64,000 nt of DNA, taken from Leptospira sp. WS4.C2 (lineage in GTDB: Bacteria > Spirochaetota > Leptospiria > Leptospirales > Leptospiraceae). The stretch lies in the NCBI RefSeq assembly GCF_040833985.1, contig NZ_CP162139.1:2252001-2316000 (forward strand), in the 5' to 3' direction. The number at the start of each line of letters is the position of its first letter. The stretch's first letter is position 1. Below, one piece after another: positions 20,107-29,912 of the stretch. The notes beneath the pieces are model-generated. The model was not told the origin of the DNA, made no database searches, and was given only the letters and a program-made list of their open reading frames with translations. Position numbers and translations under genes: made by a program.

Positions 20107-20979
20107 ATGATTCAGAAGTCGGAAGAAGCACTCACCTATCTTTCCAATGGTGAGTTTGAAACTGCAAAATCCCTTTATTCCGTACTTCTGGATCGAGATC
20201 CTGAGGATCTTGCCACCATCAGCGGGTATTATATATCCAGCTTTTGGGATCATAGACTTGATTTAATTCTAAAAACCAGAGAAGGGAAAGAAAGAGGAAA
20301 ACTCCTCCTCGAATTTTTTTCCGATTTTGAAACAGAGATCCGGAAACGTGGGTTTCAGGCCACCGATAGTTTTTTTGTCACCCAAGACTGTATCTTAAAA
20401 GAAGCAAGAGACCACCTGAAACTTGCCTACCAATGGGAAGGAGCCAACGCTCTCGACAAAGATCTGTTACGTGACCTAGCTTCCGCCTTAATCAAAATCA
20501 AAGACTATCCCATGGCCTTAGAAGTATTACTCTACGGGGGAAACAAACAATCCCCAGTCTTACTTTATTTTTTGGCCGAAACCCAAGTGATGACGGGAAA
20601 CGAAAAAGAAGGAATCGAAACCTATCGTACAGCCTTCTTAAATGACCCCCAACTGTTTCCCCATACCATGGTTCGTTGGCCCCCACTCCTCACTCTCATC
20701 CAAAAGGCAAGTGAGATCACAGAAAGAGAAGAAGAGATGAAAGAACTAGTCCCTGTATTTGCTTGGCGGGAAGGAATCTTTCGCCCTTCGAGCAAAAAAG
20801 ATGAGGCCACCATCCAAATTTGGTTTTCGGAACTGAAGCGCCTAACAGATAGTAAAGAAAGAAGTGGTGGGTCGTTTCGATTGGAAGCAAGGATTGAACA
20901 GTTTGCCCTGGCCATCCTGCAATCTGCTGACGACATCCGTTCTCGGGATGCCGTCCAATTTGCAAAGGGATTTGTTTAG
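20107..20979 (+). CDS. TPR-like protein of unknown function
   Basis: A 290-residue, mostly helical protein. Residues 5-40 and 130-190 resemble tetratricopeptide repeats (ALTYLSNGEFETAKSLYSVLLDRDPED; LLYFLAETQVMTGNEKEGIETYRTAF). No signal peptide or membrane segment, so a cytoplasmic scaffold is likely. It is probably co-transcribed with hpf (six-base gap) and converges with the anti-sigma gene four bases after its stop. Function not recognised. Confidence 0.65.
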   Translation: MIQKSEEALTYLSNGEFETAKSLYSVLLDRDPEDLATISGYYISSFWDHRLDLILKTREGKERGKLLLEFFSDFETEIRKRGFQATDSFFVTQDCILKEARDHLKLAYQWEGANALDKDLLRDLASALIKIKDYPMALEVLLYGGNKQSPVLLYFLAETQVMTGNEKEGIETYRTAFLNDPQLFPHTMVRWPPLLTLIQKASEITEREEEMKELVPVFAWREGIFRPSSKKDEATIQIWFSELKRLTDSKERSGGSFRLEARIEQFALAILQSADDIRSRDAVQFAKGFV

Positions 20980-20982
20980 ATC

Positions 20983-21552
20983 TTATCTTTCGACAGATTC
21001 AATGAGGAGACGAAGTTCGTCTGCGGCAGAATCCCTTCCTGTTTTTTCATAATACAATTCTAATTCGCGAAGTCCATAAACAGCTCCTGGAGCCGATCGT
21101 AAATGATCGAGTAACTCTCGTTTTTGGTAGGATTCGCCCAGGTCAATGCTTGTTGGTTCGTTTTGGTAGTTATTTTGTTCGATCACAACCCCAGCACTGT
21201 CGTTACCCGAAAATGTCTGCTCTTGGGAGGTGCGGCTCACAAGCACAAAGACAAGGCTAAGTGCCATCACTGCAGAAAAGGAATATTGCACCGTTCGGTT
21301 TTCGATCAGGTCTCTAAAAGTCAAGGAGATCTTTTGGCTCGGTTTGTCAAAACTGACGGATTCAAGGAGGTTAAGTAAGCGGGTGTCGAAGTCTTTGGAC
21401 ATTCGGGGAAGGATGGTGTCTTCCTTTACCTTCACATGTTGGAAGAGGGAACAAATCTTATTTTCGAGAACCACGTTGTCTGTCTCTTCAGGGAAGAGAC
21501 CTGGATATTGTGAACGAAACCAATCTTTTAAATTCATAATTTTATTTTTCAA
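20983..21552 (-). CDS. probable membrane anti-sigma factor
   Basis: A 189-residue protein with a cytoplasmic N-terminal half, one membrane helix (YSFSAVMALSLVFVLVS) and a short extracytoplasmic tail. It directly follows and overlaps an ECF sigma gene by 11 bases, the usual place of an anti-sigma factor. There is no zinc-binding HxxxCxxC motif, so if it is one it is not a ZAS type. Start is TTG at 21552 with AGGAGAAGGG just before it; an ATG at 21537 has no such site. Confidence 0.6.
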   Translation of the reverse strand: MKNKIMNLKDWFRSQYPGLFPEETDNVVLENKICSLFQHVKVKEDTILPRMSKDFDTRLLNLLESVSFDKPSQKISLTFRDLIENRTVQYSFSAVMALSLVFVLVSRTSQEQTFSGNDSAGVVIEQNNYQNEPTSIDLGESYQKRELLDHLRSAPGAVYGLRELELYYEKTGRDSAADELRLLIESVER

Positions 21553-22120
21553 AGAACCCTTCTCCTTTATCGTCTTTCTGGATGAGGTGCTTCAAAAACT
21601 CCTTGGCCTTGAAGAGACGACTCTTAACCGTTCCTACATTACATTCCATAATCTCAGCAATTTCGTTATACGAAAGATTTTCGAAATAACGAAGTTCCAA
21701 AACCTGTTTGTAGGAATCTTCTAAGAGTGCGATCTTATCCATTAGATAACGAGACTCTTCAGAAAGTTCCAATTTTTTTTCATATCCGACACGAGAATCC
21801 ACAAATTGGTTATCTCCTGAGTCATCCATGGGTTTTTCCCTACCCCGTTTCTTCTTGGCGAGTAAATCTTTCGACTTATTCACCACAATGCGGTAGAGCC
21901 AGGTATAAACCCCGGCCTCAGCACGGAAGTTTTGGATGGATTTATAACCGGAAATAAGAGCGTCTTGGACAATGTCTTCCGCATCGTCTCCATCTTTTAC
22001 CATGGAAACAGCCTTACGGAACAATCGTTCCCGGAATGGAGACACTAAGGTCATATAGGCAGTAGGATCCCCTGCTTTGATTTTTTGGAGGAGGATTTTT
22101 TCCTTCTCCCGCAGGGTCAT
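21542..22120 (-). CDS. ECF sigma factor (RpoE-like)
   Basis: A 192-residue extracytoplasmic function sigma factor. Region 2 is visible in DGDDAEDIVQDALISGYKSIQNF and TWLYRIVVNKSKDLLAKKKR; region 4 in LELRYFENLSYNEIAEIMECNVGTVKSRLFKAKEFL. It directs RNA polymerase to stress promoters. The start at 22120 is chosen for AGAAGG just upstream; an ATG nine codons earlier is possible. Overlaps the probable anti-sigma gene. Confidence 0.92.
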   Translation of the reverse strand: MTLREKEKILLQKIKAGDPTAYMTLVSPFRERLFRKAVSMVKDGDDAEDIVQDALISGYKSIQNFRAEAGVYTWLYRIVVNKSKDLLAKKKRGREKPMDDSGDNQFVDSRVGYEKKLELSEESRYLMDKIALLEDSYKQVLELRYFENLSYNEIAEIMECNVGTVKSRLFKAKEFLKHLIQKDDKGEGFFEK

Positions 22121-22206
22121 ATTTTTGCCTTCTAGGGGGCGTGGCATCAGGCCTAGAATTTCGAATCCTAGAAATCCATCAATGTTTTTCGGTTCTTTCC
22201 AGTGAT

Positions 22207-24030
22207 CTAGATCCTATGAAACATAGTTTCTAGGTCTTTTCTTGTGAGTTTGATGAGAGTCGGTCTTCCGTGAGGGCATAGGGAAGGATTTTCACAGTAA
22301 GAAAGCCTTTGTAAGAGCTCCCCAATGATGGGATCGGAAACCTGGTCTCCCTTTTTGATGGCCGAGCGGCAAGCCACACATTTGGCCATTTCATCATAAA
22401 GTTCTCTTTCTTCCGGGTCTTTTTGTTTGAACCTCTCCCATAAATCCAAAATGGTTTCCGTTTCTTTGCCGGGATCAATGTACGATGGCACTTCGCGGAT
22501 GAGAACGGTCCCACCAGAAAATGGTTCGAGGCCAATTCCCAGTTCCAGAAACTTATCTTTTTCTTCTAACATCTCTTCTGCTTCTTCCCTTGTCAGTTCT
22601 AACCGAATGGGAGTGAGAAGGCTTTGGGATTTATAGGCTTTGGTTTTTAGATCCCGAAGGACTTCCTCGTATCGAATCCTTTCGTGGGCAGTATGTTGGT
22701 CTATGATATAGAGTCCATCTTCGGCTTCTGCGAGGATAAAGGTTTCAAATAACACACCATAGTGTTTTTTAGGAACAAAAAGATTGTGTTTGGTGAGATT
22801 TTCACCTAATAGATGCAAGTTGGCTCCGGCACCGATCCCATCGAGAGAAAATCCTTCCCTTCCTTCAATGGAACTCGGGCCAATGAGAGATTCCCCATCG
22901 GTTTGCCTGTTTCCGAACTGACTCCCCTGCCCAAACCCAAAACCTGGACCACCATACCGGTTCCCCATTCCCGAAGTTTCCCCTTCTCGGCCGTAAGGAA
23001 TGGGCATAGAAAGCCTTCGGCGCATTTCCAAAAATTCCACAGGGGTAGAAGTTCGTAACACTTCTGTGATTCCTTGGAAAAGAATTCCCGTGATGGTCTC
23101 TTCGGATAAAAACCGAACTTCCTTTTTTTGGGGGTGGACATTCACATCCACAAACTCGCGAGGGAGGTCAAAAAATAGATACGCATAAGGAAAAGCCCCG
23201 CCCGGAAGAAGTTCCCCATAACAACGTTTTAAAATTTGTGCGGAGAACTTCAGTTCCACCGAACGGTTGTTGACAAAGAAAAATTGTCCCGTGCGAGAAG
23301 ATTTATAAAAATCAGGATGAGAGATCCATCCCCGAAGAGTCATTCCATTCCGATTGGAATGGATAGGCAAAAGATGGTTTCGTAAATTTTCACCGTACAC
23401 CGATAACACACGTTCGAATCCGTCTTCGGGAACTACGTTTAAAACTTCCTTTCCATTTTGCAAATACCGAAACCCAATATTTGGTTCCGACACAGCCATC
23501 GTTTGCACACGAGCCCTATTTTTTTTCTCTTCCCCAGTTTCTGTTTTTAAGAATTTCCGCCTAACGGGCGTATTATAAAACAAATCTTTGATTTCAATTT
23601 TGGTTCCTTCAAAAAAAGGAATCTCTATTTCTTCTACAACTTTTCCTTCTTCTACGGTCACACGATAAGCGGTCCTGTTACCGGAGGTTCCTGATTCCAA
23701 AACCATCCGAGAAACAGAGGCAATCGATGCAAGAGCTTCTCCCCGAAACCCAAAGGTAAATAGATGTTCTAAGTCATGGAAGTCTTGGATTTTAGAAGTG
23801 GCATAGCGTTTGATGGCAAGAGGCAAATCCTCTTTTTGGATTCCATGTCCGTTGTCGGATACAAGGATCCTACCAAACCCGGCAGAGTCTGTAGCGATTT
23901 CAATTTTTGTGGCACCCGCATCGATGGAGTTTTCGATGAGTTCCTTGAGAATGGAGTGAGTGGATTCAATCACCTCTCCGGCGGCAATTTGGTTGATTAG
24001 GTCCGCCGAAAGTGAATGAATGATGCCCAT
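22207..24030 (-). CDS. mutL: DNA mismatch repair protein MutL
   Basis: A 607-residue MutL. The GHKL ATPase motifs are present ([34 protein letters not shown]). A Gly-rich linker around residues 330-400 separates the C-terminal domain with [25 protein letters not shown] and CPHGRPT, the metal-dependent nicking motifs of endonuclease-type MutL. It links MutS mismatch recognition to strand incision. Single gene, between sigma factor and perR. Confidence 0.96.
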   Translation of the reverse strand: MGIIHSLSADLINQIAAGEVIESTHSILKELIENSIDAGATKIEIATDSAGFGRILVSDNGHGIQKEDLPLAIKRYATSKIQDFHDLEHLFTFGFRGEALASIASVSRMVLESGTSGNRTAYRVTVEEGKVVEEIEIPFFEGTKIEIKDLFYNTPVRRKFLKTETGEEKKNRARVQTMAVSEPNIGFRYLQNGKEVLNVVPEDGFERVLSVYGENLRNHLLPIHSNRNGMTLRGWISHPDFYKSSRTGQFFFVNNRSVELKFSAQILKRCYGELLPGGAFPYAYLFFDLPREFVDVNVHPQKKEVRFLSEETITGILFQGITEVLRTSTPVEFLEMRRRLSMPIPYGREGETSGMGNRYGGPGFGFGQGSQFGNRQTDGESLIGPSSIEGREGFSLDGIGAGANLHLLGENLTKHNLFVPKKHYGVLFETFILAEAEDGLYIIDQHTAHERIRYEEVLRDLKTKAYKSQSLLTPIRLELTREEAEEMLEEKDKFLELGIGLEPFSGGTVLIREVPSYIDPGKETETILDLWERFKQKDPEERELYDEMAKCVACRSAIKKGDQVSDPIIGELLQRLSYCENPSLCPHGRPTLIKLTRKDLETMFHRI

Positions 24031-24071
24031 AGGACAAACATGGGATAGGGAACATCCCTATCCAGAAAAAA

Positions 24072-24446
24072 TTACAAAGAATGACAAGAAGAACAGGTTC
24101 CTGTCACGACGATGTCCACATGTTTGACTTGGAAACCGAGACCCTGCCAGTCTGTGTCTGCACTGAGTTTTAAAGGGGGAACATCCAAAACCTTTCCGCA
24201 CTCTGTGCAGAGCAGATGGGAATGGTCATCCAAAAAGGCATCATAACGAACCGAGTCCGATTCGATATTCAGTTTGTTTACCATCTTGTGTTCGACCAAG
24301 TATTCCAAGGAATTGTAGACCGTGGCAAAACTGATTTTGTCCGCTTTTCCTCGAACCGATTCAAAGACCATCTTCGCTGTCGGGTGGTCTTTTCTTTCTC
24401 TTAGGTCATTAAAAATTAATTCTCTATGTTTGGTGAGTGCTTTCAT
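24072..24446 (-). CDS. Fur-family regulator (PerR-like)
   Basis: A 124-residue Fur/PerR family repressor, slightly short for the family. The winged helix includes HPTAKMVFESVR and ISFATVYNSLEYLVEHKMVNKL. The structural zinc site CTECG...CSSC is present, as are His residues HSHLLC for the sensing site. It represses iron- or peroxide-responsive genes; PerR rather than Fur is an inference. Divergent from the flavin reductase gene, with no clear Per box recognised in the gap. Confidence 0.8.
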   Translation of the reverse strand: MKALTKHRELIFNDLRERKDHPTAKMVFESVRGKADKISFATVYNSLEYLVEHKMVNKLNIESDSVRYDAFLDDHSHLLCTECGKVLDVPPLKLSADTDWQGLGFQVKHVDIVVTGTCSSCHSL

Positions 24447-24550
24447 ACGATTCCCTTACCCCAACCTCACCTGCATTTTATCACTCGGTCAAATGGAAAT
24501 TGGATTTTAGAATCCTTCCAGAAATTGATATTTGTCAATACGGAGGCTTT

Positions 24551-25030
24551 ATGCCCGCATCCATAGACAAGTTTAAATCCTCCCTCTCCCTTTGGGCGAG
24601 TGGAGTTTGTGTGATTACTTATGCGTCTTCTCAAAAAAAAGGAGGAGTCACTGTTTCTAGTTTTTCTTCTGTTTCCTTAGAACCGCCGTTAGTTTCATTC
24701 TGTTTGGCCAAAGACTCTAGTGCCAAAGAACCCATCCAAGATTCGGGAAACTTCGTTGTGAATATTCTTTCTTCCGAACAAAAACAAATTTCCGCTGATT
24801 TTGCTTCTGGTTCCCTGGACAAAGCGGTTGTTTTGGAAGGATTAAAACCAGAAACACTCTCCACCGGAGCCCCCGTTTTACGGGACTCTTTGGCTTCCCT
24901 CGACTGTAAAGTCGATCGAATCATTGAAGCGGGAGACCATTGGATCTTGATTGGTCTTGTGGAAGCAGTGGCTACTAAGGAAGGTTTCCCCCTCCTCTAC
25001 TTCAATCGCAATTATAGGGAACTCGTTTAA
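24551..25030 (+). CDS. flavin reductase-like FMN-binding protein
   Basis: A 160-residue flavin reductase family protein. It shows FKSSLSLWASGVCVITY, GGVTVSSFSSVSLEPPLVSFCLAKDS and LDCKVDRIIEAGDHWILIGLV, the split-barrel pattern that binds FMN or FAD. Such proteins reduce flavin with NAD(P)H for partner monooxygenases. The start at 24551 is chosen because GGAGG lies five bases upstream. It is followed by purL after a nine-base gap. Confidence 0.85.
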   Translation: MPASIDKFKSSLSLWASGVCVITYASSQKKGGVTVSSFSSVSLEPPLVSFCLAKDSSAKEPIQDSGNFVVNILSSEQKQISADFASGSLDKAVVLEGLKPETLSTGAPVLRDSLASLDCKVDRIIEAGDHWILIGLVEAVATKEGFPLLYFNRNYRELV

Positions 25031-25039
25031 GGAAACAGT

Positions 25040-27286
25040 ATGGAAAAAGAGAAAGTGAATCTGGAAGATGCCAAAGAACACGGGCTTACAGAAACTGAAT
25101 TTGTAGAGATCCAAAAAATCTTAGGAAGAATGCCTAACTCAACAGAACTTGGGGTCTTCTCCGCCATGTGGTCGGAACACTGCTCTTATAAAAATTCCAT
25201 TTTAAAATTAAAAACCCTACCGACAAAATCGGAGAAACTCCTGGCACAGGCCGGAGAAGAAAATGCCGGAGCAATGGACATCGGGGACGGCCTTGCTGTT
25301 GTTTTCAAAATTGAAAGCCACAACCACCCGACAGCCGTAGAACCTTACCAGGGAGCTGCAACAGGTGTTGGCGGAATCATGCGAGATATCTTTACTATGG
25401 GAGCTCGCCCCATTACCTCTCTCAACTCACTCCGGTTTGGTGACCCTAAAGAACCACGTAACAAATATTTGCTGACCCGGGCCGTCAAAGGGATCGGGGA
25501 TTATGGAAATTCACTTGGAATTGCTGTAGGTGGAGGTGAGTTATTCATCCATCCCACATTCACAAAAAATCCACTTGTAAATGCCATGACTGTGGGGATT
25601 GCCCGCCACGACCAAATGGCCTCGGCGTCCACCAAAGGAATGGTGGGAAACAAAGTGTATATTGTAGGTGCCACGACAGGCCGAGACGGTATCCACGGGG
25701 CGAGTTTTGCCTCGAAAGATCTCACCAAAGAATCGGAAGAAAAAAGATCCGCCGTGCAAGTGGGCGATCCCTTTATGGAAAAACTTTTGATGGAAGCCTC
25801 CCTGGAAGCCATCCAAAAAAACCTCCTTGTCGGAATCCAAGATATGGGGGCCGCGGGAATTTCTTGTGCCACGTCTGAGATGAGTGCCAAAGGAAAAACC
25901 GGAATGGATGTGGATCTAAACAAAGTTCCTCTTCGTGAAAGTGATATGAACGCTTATGAAATTATGTTATCTGAATCCCAAGAAAGAATGCTCGTCATTC
26001 CGGAAACAGGAAAGGAAGAGGAACTGGTTTCGATTTTCCATAAATGGGGACTAAATGCCGTAGAAATTGGAACGGTGACTGGGGACGGAATCCTTCGGAT
26101 CAGAAAGGACGGAAAACTCAAAGCAGAAATTCCTGCAGATTCCCTCGTTCTTGGTGGCGGTGCTCCCCGGTACGTGAGAGAAGAAAAAAGACCGGCTTAC
26201 CTAGATGAGGTGACAAAGTTTGATTCCTCAAAAATCCCTGACTTACAAGCAGATACAGTTTCCCAAACCTTAAATACCCTTCTCTCTTCTCTTAATATCA
26301 CTTCACGTAGACCACTCTATGAACAGTACGATACAGAAGTTGGACTTGTGAAAGTGGTCGGGCCTGGAGAAGACGGGGGCCTGGTTCGCATTCCTGGAAC
26401 CAAAAAAGGGATCGCTGTGGCCACAGACTGTAACTCCCGTTATACTTATTTAAACCCTTATGAAGGGGCTCAGATTGCCGTTTGTGAATCGGCAAGAAAC
26501 GTAGCCTCCACAGGGGCCGAACCTTACGGGGTTACAAACAACCTAAACTTTGGAAACCCCTACATCCCAGAAAACTACTACATCTTCAGTGAATGTGTCC
26601 GTGGCCTCGGCGATGCTTGTCGGTTTCTAGGACTTCCTGTCACTGGTGGAAACGTATCCTTTTACAATGAATCTCCCGAAGGACCCGTTTTCCCAACACC
26701 TACCATTGGTATGGTGGGAGTGATTGATGATGTGGCGACGGGACTCCATACCTACCCTCGCACGAAAGATGCGGTAACTTATGCCTTGGTCGGAGAATTC
26801 AAACCTACGATCTCTGCCTCAGAATACCTCTACCGTTTCCATGGTCTTGATACAGGTAAAATTCCAGAAATTTCCCTCGCCAAAGAAAAAGCTACCATTG
26901 ACACACTAATCGCGTGCCGCAAAGAAGGACTTCTCACTTCCGCCAAAGACCTGTCACTCGGCGGCCTCCTCGTGGCTCTTGCCAAGATTGTGATTTCCGG
27001 AAACCAAGGAATCGAAGCCAATCTAGAAGGATTACAAAAAAAGATCCCACGATTCGACGAACTTTGTTTTGGCGAAACAGGAGCCTCTTTTGTAGTGAGT
27101 TTCCTCCCAGAAAATGAAGAGAAAGTAAAAGCTAAATACGAAAAAGTGGGACTCTCCTTTTATACACTGGGTAAGTCCAGTTCCAAATCCTCTCTTTCAG
27201 TCAAAGGAAACGGATTCCAATGGGAATGGACAACCAAGTCACTAGAAACAGAATCTGAATCAGGCCTAAAAGGTTATTTCGAATAG
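25040..27286 (+). CDS. purL: phosphoribosylformylglycinamidine synthase subunit PurL
   Basis: A 748-residue small-type PurL. The N-terminus has LGRMPNSTELGVFSAMWSEHCSYKNS, then ESHNHPTAVEPYQGAATGVGGI (ATP and metal site), with further AIRS-like motifs (VGGGE, VTGGNVSFYNE, LSLGGLLVALA). It carries out the ATP-dependent amidation of FGAR in purine synthesis and needs PurS and PurQ, which are not seen in this window. AAGGAAA precedes the ATG. Confidence 0.96.
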   Translation: MEKEKVNLEDAKEHGLTETEFVEIQKILGRMPNSTELGVFSAMWSEHCSYKNSILKLKTLPTKSEKLLAQAGEENAGAMDIGDGLAVVFKIESHNHPTAVEPYQGAATGVGGIMRDIFTMGARPITSLNSLRFGDPKEPRNKYLLTRAVKGIGDYGNSLGIAVGGGELFIHPTFTKNPLVNAMTVGIARHDQMASASTKGMVGNKVYIVGATTGRDGIHGASFASKDLTKESEEKRSAVQVGDPFMEKLLMEASLEAIQKNLLVGIQDMGAAGISCATSEMSAKGKTGMDVDLNKVPLRESDMNAYEIMLSESQERMLVIPETGKEEELVSIFHKWGLNAVEIGTVTGDGILRIRKDGKLKAEIPADSLVLGGGAPRYVREEKRPAYLDEVTKFDSSKIPDLQADTVSQTLNTLLSSLNITSRRPLYEQYDTEVGLVKVVGPGEDGGLVRIPGTKKGIAVATDCNSRYTYLNPYEGAQIAVCESARNVASTGAEPYGVTNNLNFGNPYIPENYYIFSECVRGLGDACRFLGLPVTGGNVSFYNESPEGPVFPTPTIGMVGVIDDVATGLHTYPRTKDAVTYALVGEFKPTISASEYLYRFHGLDTGKIPEISLAKEKATIDTLIACRKEGLLTSAKDLSLGGLLVALAKIVISGNQGIEANLEGLQKKIPRFDELCFGETGASFVVSFLPENEEKVKAKYEKVGLSFYTLGKSSSKSSLSVKGNGFQWEWTTKSLETESESGLKGYFE

Positions 27287-27318
27287 ACAAAACTAAAAAA
27301 TTTTAGAGGATAGGCCGG

Positions 27319-28605
27319 ATGCGCCTATCCTTCTTTTTGTTCGTTTTAACTTTATTCTGTATCCAATGTACAAGTATCGCCAAACGACAGGAATATGAAG
27401 ATTCCCTCCGAGCCTACAAAAAAGCCAACCTAGAAAAAGCCATCGAATACCTCCCTACCGAAGAACGGAAAGGTTTTATTGCAGTCCTCGAACGTGCTCA
27501 TTTAGGATTTCTCAAAGGGGGAAGTGATTACAAACACCTAGAAAGGATTGCAGAGGAAAGTAAGGAACGCCTTCGTTTTAGTGCCAGCCGTTCTCTAAAG
27601 TCTTTTTTCTATATGGAAACCGAAGAAGGATACTATGCCTCCGAAGCAGAAATCATCTACCTACACATCCTTCTTGGCCTATACTATGTAAGAGCTGGTG
27701 ATTATGAAAAGGGAAAAATCCAAGCGCGTTATGCGGGAAATCTCCTCAGCGGAGAATGGAGTGCCGAAGGTCAGTTTGATGACCCCACCTTACGCCTATT
27801 ACTTGCCTCCCTCTGGTTATCCACAGGCTCCATAGAAGAAGCTCGAGTAGACTTTCGAAAAGCAAGCCAACTAAAACCCCAATCCGCAGCCATTAGAGCC
27901 ATGGCAAACGAAAGATATTCCTCAGAAGGAGAATTCGTCCTTATTTTCGGCGGTCCCGGCGCGGAGCCAGAAATGGATCCATCGGCTCACTTAAACTTTA
28001 TCCGAGGATTAAGAAACTTAAAATTCCGCCAAACCGGAAAACAATCACAGCTAACGTTAACAGATGGTTCGGGAAAAACTCCGCTCGTTTTAGAAAAAGA
28101 CACTTTAGGTTGGTATGAACGCCACCTCGTCCGCGACAATGAAATCTCTGAACTCATCCAAGACTCTAAATACTTTCAATTAGTTTCCGCTACCGCCCTA
28201 AAAGAAGGAACTAAAGGAACTGTAAAAGTCACAGGAGCCATCCTTGCCGGTACCGCCATTGTGGCCTTAGGAGCGGGAGTTGTGTATGGAGGTGTGGAAA
28301 TTCACTCAAGTGAACTGTCTGCACTCGGTGCTGGTATTATGATTTATGGTTTTCAACTTGGCGCAAAATGGATTGCCATTTCCTATGATGATGCCAGAAG
28401 GAACATGGAAAAAGATTTAGATATCTCCGACGAATACCGTTATGTTCGATTTTTTCCTGAATATGTTTGGATGGGGAAATCCAAGTCGGCACTCAGTAAC
28501 CCCAAACTAGTAATAAACAACGAGACTCTGCCTTATTCCTTAAGCCCAGCAATGGGAAAAGTTAAAGTTCGGTTTGGTTATTTTCCCGACAATCAAAGAC
28601 CGTAA
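27319..28605 (+). CDS. lipoprotein with TPR-like region
   Basis: A 428-residue protein with a signal peptide ending LFCIQC (lipobox). Residues 110-190 resemble tetratricopeptide repeats (LHILLGLYYVRAGDYEKGKIQARYAG; LASLWLSTGSIEEARVDFRKASQLKP). A hydrophobic Gly/Ala-rich segment (GAILAGTAIVALGAGVVYGGV) lies near residue 300. Probably lipid-anchored in the envelope; function unknown. It starts 32 bases after purL and converges with the LpoB-like gene, overlapping it by 13 bases. Confidence 0.7.
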   Translation: MRLSFFLFVLTLFCIQCTSIAKRQEYEDSLRAYKKANLEKAIEYLPTEERKGFIAVLERAHLGFLKGGSDYKHLERIAEESKERLRFSASRSLKSFFYMETEEGYYASEAEIIYLHILLGLYYVRAGDYEKGKIQARYAGNLLSGEWSAEGQFDDPTLRLLLASLWLSTGSIEEARVDFRKASQLKPQSAAIRAMANERYSSEGEFVLIFGGPGAEPEMDPSAHLNFIRGLRNLKFRQTGKQSQLTLTDGSGKTPLVLEKDTLGWYERHLVRDNEISELIQDSKYFQLVSATALKEGTKGTVKVTGAILAGTAIVALGAGVVYGGVEIHSSELSALGAGIMIYGFQLGAKWIAISYDDARRNMEKDLDISDEYRYVRFFPEYVWMGKSKSALSNPKLVINNETLPYSLSPAMGKVKVRFGYFPDNQRP

Positions 28606-29156
28606 CCTTCCACACGGCTTGTTTTCAGAAAGTTCGTTTGTTCTGACCAAACAATTTGGTTTGTTTCCAAACTCACAAGAAAAAGTGTAACAGTGATGTA
28701 TTGGATGCGTGACCCAGCTTCATAATTCACCACTTCATTAATCTCACCTTTAATTTTATGAGAAGGAGACTTAAATTTCCCAACCGCCAAACGTGAATCA
28801 GCTGACACCATCCCTGTTTTTCCAAAGGCCATTTCCGTGGTCGCCTCTTCTCTGATGGATGTATCCACAAAAGGAACCTTATCTTTTGTGAGTTGGTTCA
28901 AAATTTCATTGGTGATGAGTTTGGTATCAATATGTTCGGAAGTAGAATTCTGAAGAGACTTCCATTCAAAATACCCTGTCTTCAAACCAGTTTTATAATA
29001 TTTTGATAAAGAATGGCTCATGTTCCGAACCGTCTCTTTTACTTCTACCACCCCCCACTGTTTGGTGGCCTTGGCATTGTCTGTTTTTTGATAGGAAACG
29101 GTTGAACAGCTAACAAAGAAATATGAGAGGAAGAGAAGAAGGGATAAAATGCGCAT
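28593..29156 (-). CDS. LpoB-like lipoprotein
   Basis: A 187-residue lipoprotein: the signal peptide ends FVSCS. The mature part resembles LpoB (penicillin-binding protein activator): VEVKETVRNMSHSLSKYY, KLITNEILNQLTKDKVPFVD, and a beta end with YITVTLFLVSLETNQIVWSEQ. LpoB proteins reach from the outer membrane to peptidoglycan synthases. The distant lineage makes the function an inference. Convergent and overlapping with the preceding gene by 13 bases. Confidence 0.72.
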   Translation of the reverse strand: MRILSLLLFLSYFFVSCSTVSYQKTDNAKATKQWGVVEVKETVRNMSHSLSKYYKTGLKTGYFEWKSLQNSTSEHIDTKLITNEILNQLTKDKVPFVDTSIREEATTEMAFGKTGMVSADSRLAVGKFKSPSHKIKGEINEVVNYEAGSRIQYITVTLFLVSLETNQIVWSEQTNFLKTSRVEGYGL

Positions 29157-29229
29157 TAGGGAGAGTTTGGTGGGGTTCGGGAGTTTGGCAAGAAAGAATG
29201 TGTGAATCTAGTATCCCCGCCCGATCTGA

Positions 29230-29254
29230 GGGTGGGGAACTAGACCCGCCACCC
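29230..29254. other. GGGTGG/CCACCC hairpin in an intergenic gap
   Basis: A six-base GC stem around a 13-base loop, in the 378-base gap between the LpoB-like gene and the next gene. The gap also holds the structured element at 29356-29440. No gene is seen in it. Confidence 0.35.
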
Positions 29255-29355
29255 AATGGTTCTCCTTTACCACGAACCCACAAAACTTGCCATCCCAATC
29301 CGAATCTTCAGTTTTTTTTTAGAAAAAAGTTCATAGTTTTACTTTCTCTTTTTTA

Positions 29356-29440
29356 GCGCCTCCACTCCGTTAGTGGACAGAACTCCCTTCTATACGGACC
29401 GGGCCACTTCGGGGTCCGCATTCGCTCCGGTCCCTGGCGC
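29356..29440. repeat. 85-bp multi-arm palindromic element
   Basis: Outer arms GCGCC and GGCGC enclose two hairpins: TCCACT/AGTGGA with a 5-base loop (29361-29377) and GGACCGG/CCGGTCC (29396-29433) with an inner GC-rich loop. It is GC-rich in an AT-rich gap and looks like a dispersed structured repeat. It lacks the GTTRNNY core of the cassette array's attC sites, so I do not call it attC. Confidence 0.45.
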
Positions 29441-29534
29441 GAAGAATCCCATCGTAATTTCAAAATTTGACAGTCTCCGGTCAAAATATTGTCTTGAAAC
29501 TTTCCCTTCTCTCTCCAAACTTCTGGATTAACTT

Positions 29535-29912
29535 ATGGGTAAATTTTTAATTCGATTCAGCTTTTTTCTCATCCTCCTCGCCATTCTGTTTGCGGGTTAC
29601 ACTTGGCTTACACTCCAATGGAGTTACTCAGAAGGAGACCGTGCAGGATACATCCAAAAACTTTCCAAAAAGGGTTGGATCTGCAAAACTTGGGAAGGGG
29701 AAATGGCCCTTGTTACGATGCCAGGTACCATGACAGAAAAATTCTATTTCAGCATTCGGGATGAAGCCATTGCACAACAATTGAATGGATCCATTGGCAA
29801 ACGAGTGGTTTTAGAATACGAAGAACACGTGGGAGTACCTTTCAGCTGCTTTGCCGAAACCAGTTACTTTGTAACCGGTGTAAAAACCGTCCAAGAAGTG
29901 CCCCCTCTCTAA
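29535..29912 (+). CDS. small membrane-anchored protein
   Basis: A 125-residue protein with an N-terminal membrane helix (residues 5-28) and a small extracytoplasmic beta domain (GWICKTWEGEMALVTMPG; GKRVVLEYEEHVGVP). One Cys pair (WICKTW, FSCFAE) could form a disulfide. I do not recognise a characterised family. It stands alone between the structured gap and the Rad51-like operon. Confidence 0.65.
   Translation: MGKFLIRFSFFLILLAILFAGYTWLTLQWSYSEGDRAGYIQKLSKKGWICKTWEGEMALVTMPGTMTEKFYFSIRDEAIAQQLNGSIGKRVVLEYEEHVGVPFSCFAETSYFVTGVKTVQEVPPL

Noticed and set aside
24447..24550. Per/Fur box between perR and the flavin reductase gene
   Set aside because: The gap has only weak partial symmetry; no convincing match to the TTATAATNATTATAA pattern.
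25501..25923. 140-codon minus-strand frame inside purL
   Set aside because: Shadow of a conserved purL region; protein-like composition is only a result of purL codon bias.
29465..29500. Sigma-70 promoter (TTGACA at about 29467)
   Set aside because: A TTGACA is present but no good -10 box lies 16-18 bases downstream.
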